In this document: positions 58,379 to 64,000 of the stretch, piece after piece | Position numbering within the stretch: the first letter of the stretch is position 1 | Layout of the letters: the number at the start of each line of letters is the position of its first letter | DNA from: Spirosoma oryzae | Lineage (GTDB): Bacteria; Bacteroidota; Bacteroidia; Cytophagales; Spirosomataceae | Direction: 5' to 3' | Assembly (NCBI RefSeq): GCF_003002825.1 | Contig: NZ_PVTE01000022.1 | Location: forward strand, 1 to 64,000 | Length of the DNA stretch: 64,000 bases | Position numbers and translations under genes: made by a program | The notes under the pieces: model-generated | Database searches by the model: none | Seen by the model: the letters and a program-made list of their open reading frames with translations, nothing else | Told to the model about the DNA's origin: nothing

Positions 58379-59932
58379 CTAGTCGTTGGCAGGCAGATAA
58401 ACGCTAAATGTGGCACCGACTTCCGGCTCACTCGTTGCGATTACCGCACCACCGTGGTTGCGAACTACCTTGTCGACTACGGCCAGTCCGATTCCGGTTC
58501 CGCCGTACTGACTACGGGCGTGCAGCCGCTGAAACACGTTGAAGATCAGGCTCGAATCTTTCTGTGCAAATCCAATGCCGTTGTCTATAACGTCGATTCG
58601 TACGTACCGGGGAGCCGCTTTCGTTGGGCGCACCGTCGACGGCAACTCGCTCGCAGACAGTGCTGTTACCCGGATCTGAATGTGGGGGGCCTGACCAGGT
58701 TTGCTGAATTTAAGTGCGTTGGTCAGCAGGTTGAGCATAAGCTGTTCCAGCTGCGTCGCATCGCCCTGTACAACCGGCAGCGGGTCGGCTTCGATCACGG
58801 CGTTTGACTCCAGCACCAGCATGTCGAGGGTTGTCAGGGTATTCTGCAAGACGTCATCCAGAGGGACCGGACAGAACGTGTCGCGCTGGGTAGTGATGCG
58901 CGAGTACGCCAGCAGGTCGCGGATGAGTACCGACATGCGCCGGGCGGCACTCTGCATCCGGTCCAGGTAATCGGCCGCCGGTCCCTCGGCGGGTAGCCCG
59001 CTGCTTTTGAGCAGATCGCCGAACGACTGAATCTTACGCAACGGCTCCTGCAGGTCATGACTGGCCACGTACGCGAACTGCTGTAGATTCTCGTTACTGC
59101 GAAACAGCTCCTGATTGAGTGCTTCCAGTTTGAGCTGCGTATTTTTCAATTCGGTAATGTCCAGAAACGACAGCACGATCCAGTCGCCGTGCCGCACGCC
59201 CTGCACCTCGTACCAGATGTCGTAGCCGTTGGCAGTGTAATGGTTGTGGTAGCGCATGGTTTCACCCGTTTCCGCCAGGTGTTTGTAGCGCGGCCATATG
59301 CCGGTTTTGTCGATACCGGGGAACGCCGTTCGCATGGTTTTACCCACCAGTTCAGCCGCCGACCGACCGGTCATCCGCTCGGCCATGTGGTTGATCAGTT
59401 CGTAGCGCATATCGACGAGCTCGCCCGTGGCCGGATCGCGTACGATGGCATACAACGCCATCGCTGTCAGGGCACTGTCGATAATGAATTTCAGCTGATC
59501 GGCCTGCTGCTGACGGGCCAGTGCGGTGACCTGCGCTGTTACGTCATGCATTGCGCCTACCATGCGTACGACCCGATCATGCTGCACAACCAGTTGCCCC
59601 CGGTCGTGTATGTACGCATAGGTACCGTCGGCTTTACGAAAGCGGTATTCACTCGTCCAGCTTGACCGGCATTCCCGGACAGCGGTATCTACACTGCTGA
59701 TTACCCGTTGTCGATCATCGGGATGAATACGTTCGCGCCATTCAGCAGCACCCGGCTTCCAGTCTTTGGATTTGTAGCCAAACAGGCTAAACAGGCCGTC
59801 GCTCCACCATATCTGATCCGTCACGGGATTCCAGTCCCACACAGCATCATGCGTTATACGGGCCAGTATCCGGAACCGTTCGTAGTCGACAGTCGGGTCG
59901 CCAGCGTCGGATGAAATAAGCGCGTTGTCCAT
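58379..59932 (-). CDS. Soluble two-PAS sensor histidine kinase (3 of 3)
   Basis: A 517-residue kinase. ATG 59932 (MDNALISSDAGDPTVDYERF). PAS_3 domain about 18-130 with WNPVTDQIWWSDGLFSLFGY and PDDRQRVI, second PAS about 150-270, then linker NQELFRSNENLQQF. His block YVASHDLQEPLRKIQSFGDL near 300-320, HATPase with NALKFS, NGIGFAQKDSSLIF and GTGIGLAVVDKV. No receiver and no membrane helix. The linker and kinase core are almost the same as in the kinase at 46013-47569. An upstream inverted repeat (59941-59949 and 59969-59977, AACTCGTCG) lies just before the start. Confidence 0.86.
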   Translation of the reverse strand: MDNALISSDAGDPTVDYERFRILARITHDAVWDWNPVTDQIWWSDGLFSLFGYKSKDWKPGAAEWRERIHPDDRQRVISSVDTAVRECRSSWTSEYRFRKADGTYAYIHDRGQLVVQHDRVVRMVGAMHDVTAQVTALARQQQADQLKFIIDSALTAMALYAIVRDPATGELVDMRYELINHMAERMTGRSAAELVGKTMRTAFPGIDKTGIWPRYKHLAETGETMRYHNHYTANGYDIWYEVQGVRHGDWIVLSFLDITELKNTQLKLEALNQELFRSNENLQQFAYVASHDLQEPLRKIQSFGDLLKSSGLPAEGPAADYLDRMQSAARRMSVLIRDLLAYSRITTQRDTFCPVPLDDVLQNTLTTLDMLVLESNAVIEADPLPVVQGDATQLEQLMLNLLTNALKFSKPGQAPHIQIRVTALSASELPSTVRPTKAAPRYVRIDVIDNGIGFAQKDSSLIFNVFQRLHARSQYGGTGIGLAVVDKVVRNHGGAVIATSEPEVGATFSVYLPAND

Positions 59933-60200
59933 TAGCAATCAACTCGTCGCGGAGAAGTGTGACGCGAACGACGAGTTCTACATGACGAAACTACAATGCA
60001 TTTTCTATTTCTGACTAATCTGTCTTGCTTCTGTGGTATACTCCGCAACCTGATGCTTCTTTCCGCAGTCCGGCGCATCGATTAGCCTGCGATACGTTAG
60101 CAATAACAATTTCTCGGATAAAATACAATACCTATCCCTAAAAGTGTGGCACATAATTTGTCAATATAATCTCCTAAAAATACACCTTTCACTCCGTAAA
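59933..60200. other. Intergenic region upstream of the third PAS kinase
   Basis: It holds an inverted repeat AACTCGTCG-19 bases-CGACGAGTT (59941-59977), 9 bases from the kinase start, possibly an operator or leader hairpin. From about 60090 it is AT-rich, with GCACATAATTTGTCAATATA near 60150-60170, which may contain the promoter of the 38-codon frame that follows. Confidence 0.35.
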
Positions 60201-60317
60201 ATGGCTAAATACGCACACTTAGTAAGCCCGGTCACCTGGATTTCATTGATGGTTCTTACTGCCGTCTACTCCTACTGCCTTTTCCGACTGGCTCGCTGGG
60301 TGTATTACCACGTCTAG
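60201..60317 (+). CDS. 38-residue membrane microprotein
   Basis: ATG 60201 to TAG 60317, too short for normal gene calling. It reads MAKYAHLVSPVTWISLMV and continues to a TAVYSYCLFRLARWVYYHV end: a hydrophobic helix of about 20 residues with aromatic and basic C-terminal residues. It is preceded by an AT-rich promoter-like stretch and followed 3 bases later by a strong hairpin, the usual layout of a real single gene. No known family. It may modulate a membrane partner. Its reality is uncertain without expression data. Confidence 0.45.
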   Translation: MAKYAHLVSPVTWISLMVLTAVYSYCLFRLARWVYYHV

Positions 60318-60320
60318 CCG

Positions 60321-60361
60321 ACATGGGTAGCCGGTGGCAGGTGGCTACCGACTACCCATGT
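60321..60361. terminator. Hairpin after the microprotein gene
   Basis: ACATGGGTAGCCGGTGGC (60321-60338) pairs with GGCTACCGACTACCCATGT (60343-60361) with a mismatch and a GU pair. There is no T run after it. Confidence 0.6.
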
Positions 60362-60446
60362 TACCGATTATGGCTCATCCGTATTCCCCTATCTCCCGGC
60401 ATACACTACTGGTGCTCAATCTCTTACATCGACCTGTTGGTAGTCC

Positions 60447-62333
60447 CTACCGTTTCCACTGACTAAGGGGCCGCACCGTTGGCCTGCTTACGGGGCTTTT
60501 CCGCTGTGGGATCAGAAAAACGGCTAGGGTCTGCCGCTGCCGGGCGGCTACGGTCAGTTCAAAACCAACCAACGCCGTTCCCGGATTAGGCGCATCATAC
60601 GGCTGGGGCGGGTCAGTCGACCATGTCCGCAAGGTGACACCAGGGGGGGCCTGCACCAGCAGGGTTTTGCCATCTTTGGTCAGTTCGGCACGGTTACCGC
60701 CCAATAGCTTCACAGTAGCCGGCGTCAGCATCGTCCAGCGGACGGTTGCGTCAGCGGCTCCCCCTTCCAGTTCGTCCTGCACCACGACATACCGCTTTTT
60801 CACGATGGCCACGCCCCGCTCTGCGTGCGTCAGTGCGTCGCCGTATACCGCCGTAATATCAGTAGCAGCGCCCATGAAATCGGGGGTGTTTACCGTGCGG
60901 GTAATCGACGCCGACCCATCGACTTTTTGCAGGCTATTATTGACCGTCAGCGTATTGTGTACGAAATTATTGTAGCGAAATACCTGCCAGCGTTGCGAGT
61001 TTTGCTTCATATTCCACAGATCGACCTGCTTCGATTCCAGCGATTCGTACTCCTGCATCCCGAAGTCCATCGCCCAGCGCACGCCGTCGGCTTCCATGAC
61101 AAACGAGCCGACGTCCATGTGTGCATGACTCAGTTTTGGACTTCCCCCTTTTAGCCCGATATACAGCGCCGACGGATCGGTCCACGACGTACGAAACAGC
61201 GCCACCGGATTGATACTCCGCCCCCACCAGGCCGTTTCGTGGGGCGGCCGCAGGCCAGCGATCGAAAGCTGACTCCCCCACAACAGTGCAGCGGGTAGTA
61301 TGCGCGCGTTTTCCTGTTTCTGTAACTGGTTAAACGATTGCAGATAGCGTCGTTCTTCCCACAACCGGAAAGGCTGCTGCGTACGGGCGGCAAACCAGAA
61401 CATAGCCGGTTGCAGTTCGCCCCGTTTTCGCGCATCGGCATAATTGAATACCTCCCCCGTTGGGCCGGTCATGTTTTCCATGTAAGCCGCCGTCTGCAAA
61501 AAACCGGGCTTGTCGGCTAATCCGAAACTGCTGCCGAACGCTTTTTCCAGGGCACTGATTAGCAATACGTTGAAGCCCGTACCATAGCCCCAGTAATTGT
61601 AACCTTCGGGGTACACACCATCGGGAGCATACTCATTCATCGGCAGGGCAACGCTGGTGATCGCACGGTTCAGCACCTGCCGGGCCAGTTGTGGCTGCGT
61701 CTCGTAAATAGCCAGGGCACCATAACTCATGCCGGCGTTGCAAACCTGATTCCAGTTGTTGGCCGATCGGAGCCAGCCGTTGTAGCGACTGTCCAGCGAA
61801 GGAGCCATTCCTTTCTCCTGAATCGCGTCGGCCACCAGTCGCCGGGTACTGTCGGGCAAGGTATCGTACAGCCAGTCGTAGCCGATCGCGGCAGCCATGG
61901 TCATCTCACCCACATCCAGAAAGTGCGACGGATTCCAGTCGCGGAATCGCGCAATTGCCCGGAGTTCGGCCTCCGCCCGGGTGCGGTAACGGGCCTCCTG
62001 CGTCAGTCGCCAGGCGTACGACAGGTAGAAGATTCGACGTAGTGCTTCGCGGGATGTTGCCAGCAGCCGCCGACCGATCTGTACCCGTTCGAGGGGCCTG
62101 GTCTTCAGCATCGTATCGCACTGCGCCAATACTGCCTGATGCAGGCGGGTCCAGGTGGTGTCGGCACTGATCTGCCGGCGCAGGCTTACTTCTTCACCCC
62201 GCAACAGGAGGATTCGGGGATGCGGGGGCAACGGAGTAGCTGCCGTCAGACTGTCATTCTGCGCTACAACCTGTCCAGCCAGCCCAAGCCACAACCCGCC
62301 GACCAGTAGCAATCTATAGCTGTTCTTCATCAT
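60447..62333 (-). CDS. Heparinase II/III-like polysaccharide lyase/hydrolase
   Basis: A 628-residue exported protein. ATG 62333 (MMKNSYRLLLVGGLWLGLAG) gives the signal; a GTG two codons upstream is possible. Residues about 90-330 are the alpha/alpha toroid (FLDVGEMTMAAAIGYDWLYD, NNWNQVCNAGMSYGALAIYE, PEGYNYWGYGTGFNVLLISA). Residues 380-600 are the heparinase II/III beta-sandwich with KGGSPKLSHAHMDVGSFVM and a His near 405 in SHAHMD. Tyr near 241 of the NYWGYG type is probably catalytic. Such enzymes cleave acidic polysaccharides. It starts 9 bases after the stop of the GH105 gene, so both are in one transcript. Confidence 0.85.
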   Translation of the reverse strand: MMKNSYRLLLVGGLWLGLAGQVVAQNDSLTAATPLPPHPRILLLRGEEVSLRRQISADTTWTRLHQAVLAQCDTMLKTRPLERVQIGRRLLATSREALRRIFYLSYAWRLTQEARYRTRAEAELRAIARFRDWNPSHFLDVGEMTMAAAIGYDWLYDTLPDSTRRLVADAIQEKGMAPSLDSRYNGWLRSANNWNQVCNAGMSYGALAIYETQPQLARQVLNRAITSVALPMNEYAPDGVYPEGYNYWGYGTGFNVLLISALEKAFGSSFGLADKPGFLQTAAYMENMTGPTGEVFNYADARKRGELQPAMFWFAARTQQPFRLWEERRYLQSFNQLQKQENARILPAALLWGSQLSIAGLRPPHETAWWGRSINPVALFRTSWTDPSALYIGLKGGSPKLSHAHMDVGSFVMEADGVRWAMDFGMQEYESLESKQVDLWNMKQNSQRWQVFRYNNFVHNTLTVNNSLQKVDGSASITRTVNTPDFMGAATDITAVYGDALTHAERGVAIVKKRYVVVQDELEGGAADATVRWTMLTPATVKLLGGNRAELTKDGKTLLVQAPPGVTLRTWSTDPPQPYDAPNPGTALVGFELTVAARQRQTLAVFLIPQRKSPVSRPTVRPLSQWKR

Positions 62334-62342
62334 GCTCACTGA

Positions 62343-63503
62343 CTATTCGGTCCGGTGATTACGCTTGCTATCCGGATGTTTAGCCACGTAACGACTTAAC
62401 TCACAACCTACCAGCAGGAACGCGCCGACACCAAAATTCGTGGTAGAAGCCGCGTTGACAACCTGCCCCGGAATGGCTTTTTCGCCGATGGGCTGCACGT
62501 ACCCAACGGCCCCGTCGGGCTGTAGGGCTACCGTCGAGAGATATTTCCAGCTTTTGCGCACGGTGGGCAGGTACGTTTTGGCGTCGAGATAACCGTTGTT
62601 GATGCCCCACAGCAGGCCGTACGTAAAGAAAGCCGTGCCGCTGGTTTCGGGACCGGGTGCATGGGCGGGATCGAGCAGGCTGCGCGTCCAGTAGCCTTCG
62701 GGTTGCTGGCTCGTGCGAACGGCTTCGGCCAGGCCCTTGAATTTCTGCACGTAATCGGCCCGATGGGAATCGTTTTTGGGTAAGTCGGCCAGCACTTTTG
62801 CCAGTCCGGCCAGCACCCAGCCGTCGCCCCGCGCCCAGAAATCCTTGCCCCCATTGGCACTCTTGTGTTTGGGGTAAACGTATTTGGCATCGCGGTAATA
62901 GAATCCTGTTTCAGCGTCGTACATGATGCTGTTGGCGTAGGTGAAGTACTCGTGCAGCTTGTCGAGGTACTGCCGGTCGCCGGTCAGTTTGTAAAGCTTG
63001 GTCATCACCGGCATCACCATGTACAACCCGTCGGCCCACCACCAGTAGTCGTTGCGGGGCGTACTCATTTCGTAGCGCATCACCTCCTTGGCACGGGCCA
63101 CCTTGTACGGCGCGGGCTGAATCGTGTTTAGGTCGAGGTAGGTCTGAAAACAGATTTGCCAGTCGCCGAAGAGTACGTAGTCGTCGGTTTCGCCGTAGCT
63201 GTATTTCCAGTTGGCCTTGTCGTCGGACTTCGCCCCCTTCCAGTCGTTGTGCTGCGCCCAGGCTTCGGAATACGCCCGATAAGCATCGTTTTTGGTCAGG
63301 AAGTAGGCTTCCATGTTGCCCGTGTGGTAGGCGGCATTGTCCCAGAAAGCCCGGCCGTGGTCCGGGTGCGTCTGCTGCCAGTGGTCGTTGACGCGCTGCA
63401 CGATGGACAGCGCTTCGGCCTTGGTCGGCAACGGCTGGGCCACCAACTGATTCGTAACCAGCAGAATGACTAGCAGAACGGGAATGAAAGAGTGTTTATT
63501 CAT
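62343..63503 (-). CDS. GH105 family unsaturated glucuronyl/galacturonyl hydrolase
   Basis: A 386-residue exported enzyme, with signal MNKHSFIPVLLVILLVTNQ. YteR/RhiN-like: AFWDNAAYHTGNMEAY, YGETDDYVLFGDWQICF, then RNDYWWWADGLYMVMPVMTK with the catalytic Asp near 156, DFWARGDGWVLAGLAKV and GYWTRSLLDPAHAPGPETSG. Family enzymes release the unsaturated uronic acid left by pectin or rhamnogalacturonan lyases. It differs from the GH105-DUF4350 protein at 36.5 kb in having no extra domain. It lies between a GH127 gene and a heparinase-like gene, all minus strand. Confidence 0.88.
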   Translation of the reverse strand: MNKHSFIPVLLVILLVTNQLVAQPLPTKAEALSIVQRVNDHWQQTHPDHGRAFWDNAAYHTGNMEAYFLTKNDAYRAYSEAWAQHNDWKGAKSDDKANWKYSYGETDDYVLFGDWQICFQTYLDLNTIQPAPYKVARAKEVMRYEMSTPRNDYWWWADGLYMVMPVMTKLYKLTGDRQYLDKLHEYFTYANSIMYDAETGFYYRDAKYVYPKHKSANGGKDFWARGDGWVLAGLAKVLADLPKNDSHRADYVQKFKGLAEAVRTSQQPEGYWTRSLLDPAHAPGPETSGTAFFTYGLLWGINNGYLDAKTYLPTVRKSWKYLSTVALQPDGAVGYVQPIGEKAIPGQVVNAASTTNFGVGAFLLVGCELSRYVAKHPDSKRNHRTE

Positions 63504-63520
63504 AGATGATCTGGTGGGTA

Positions 63521-63558
63521 TTTTATGTCATCCCGAGCCTGCGAGGGATGACATAAAA
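63521..63558. repeat. GTCATCCCGAG-type palindrome between GH105 and GH127
   Basis: TTTTATGTCATCCC (63521-63534) and its exact inverse complement (63545-63558) flank GAGCCTGCGA. The GTCATCCCGAGCCTGCGAGG form is typical of a widely dispersed intergenic palindrome. With its T-rich ends it may end the GH127 transcript too. Confidence 0.8.
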
Positions 63559-63594
63559 CTGAGCATAATGAGGCTTTTAGTTGACGCACTACCA

Positions 63595-64000
63595 TCACTT
63601 CATCAGCCGGACGTCGTAGATATTCCCGGCCGTAGCCCCTTTCGTAGCTTCGAAGCGGACGGTGATCGTGTCGGCCTGGCGCAGCGCATCGGGCAGGGCG
63701 TAATCTTCCTCGAAGAAGCTCGCGTTGGTCTCCTTTTCGAAGGCCACCGTTTTGAGCAGCGTCCCGTTCAGGTAAAGGTTGAACGATTGATTTTTGTCGG
63801 CCCCGTGGTAGGTCACGCGCAGTTTTTTAGCGGCTTTGTTTTTGTTCTTCAGGTCGTAGCTGAACCAGCCCGTTGCCCGGCGGAAGTGTACGTCGCGGAA
63901 CACGCCCGTTTCGGTTTGTTCGCCCTGGAAGTTGTGATCCGATTCGGGTTGCTGCTCACCGGGAGCCACCTTGTCGACCGTCGTGCGTTCGAGGGTCAGC
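63595..64000 (-). CDS. GH127 beta-L-arabinofuranosidase family, C-terminal end only
   Basis: The frame is open to the right edge. It reads LTLERTTVDKVAPGEQQPES, then DHNFQGEQTETG, RATGWFSYDLKNK and LRVTYHGADKNQSFNLYLNG, ending YDVRLMK. This is the C-terminal beta domain (DUF6805-like) of exported DUF1680/GH127 enzymes, which remove beta-L-arabinofuranosyl units from plant glycans. The GTG at 63969 is internal, not the start. The catalytic domain is outside the window, so activity is inferred from the tail only. Confidence 0.75.
   Translation of the reverse strand, partial: LTLERTTVDKVAPGEQQPESDHNFQGEQTETGVFRDVHFRRATGWFSYDLKNKNKAAKKLRVTYHGADKNQSFNLYLNGTLLKTVAFEKETNASFFEEDYALPDALRQADTITVRFEATKGATAGNIYDVRLMK

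Noticed and set aside
1..64000. tRNA or rRNA genes and phage modules
   Set aside because: No cloverleaf with a GGTTCRA-type T arm, no rRNA signature and no integrase, capsid or terminase coding sequence was noticed.

Overview
The window looks like chromosomal DNA of a Bacteroidota bacterium, most likely a GC-rich Cytophagales member close to Spirosoma. This rests on gene content, not a database search. There is a type IX secretion C-terminal sorting domain, several promoters of the TAnnTTTG type, PorT-like and YadA-head-like surface proteins, SusC/D-free glycan-degrading exoenzymes, and a bacteriophytochrome operon. Genes are dense on both strands. No rRNA, tRNA or CRISPR array was seen.

Layout. 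1-580: tail of an IS5-like transposase and a gene-poor stretch with a hairpin. 580-9753: exported M81 peptidase, S10 carboxypeptidase, a fused 5-oxoprolinase, a DUF1080 hydrolase-like protein and Dps. 9811-14732: NrtR-type regulator divergent from an esterase and two type-B carboxylesterases. 14888-20675: small lipoprotein and membrane protein, Crp/Fnr regulator, HD phosphohydrolase, divergent Nramp-like transporter, tail-fibre-like surface protein, lipoprotein and TPR protein. 20823-25170: etfBA, bifunctional nuclease, exported PPC-domain protein, transglutaminase-like protein. 25225-34829: large outer-membrane protein, HpcH/HpaI aldolase, Kup, gluconokinase, cytochrome-c/FG-GAP lipoprotein. 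34917-45895: ManA, GH105-DUF4350 fusion, M20 deacetylase, leaderless trypsin-like protease, DUF937-OmpA protein, Kbp, porin-like protein, MiaA, rhodanese. 46013-59932: signalling region with three soluble PAS histidine kinases around a bphP-rcp-bphO operon, plus a T9SS cargo, a PASTA protein, riboflavin synthase, a methyltransferase and a glycosyltransferase. 60201-64000: a 38-residue membrane microprotein, then a glycan-degrading set (heparinase II/III-like, GH105, GH127 C-terminus) running off the right edge.

How genes work together. The clearest unit is the light-sensing operon: phytochrome kinase, its single-domain response regulator overlapping by 8 bases, and a heme oxygenase that makes the biliverdin chromophore. 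Three nearby kinases share the same ASHDLQEPLRKIQ phospho-acceptor block and have no receiver of their own, so they may use the same small response regulator. The right-edge cluster looks aimed at pectin or rhamnogalacturonan side chains, and an unlinked GH105 fusion lies at 36.5 kb.

The most unusual signal is between genes. At least eight unrelated families of palindromic intergenic elements occur, one of them in three copies of nested palindromes at 3.9, 34.8 and 51.1 kb. Two purine-rich hairpins share a GCTGGCGCAA loop, and one repeat block supplies the stop codon of the oxoprolinase gene.
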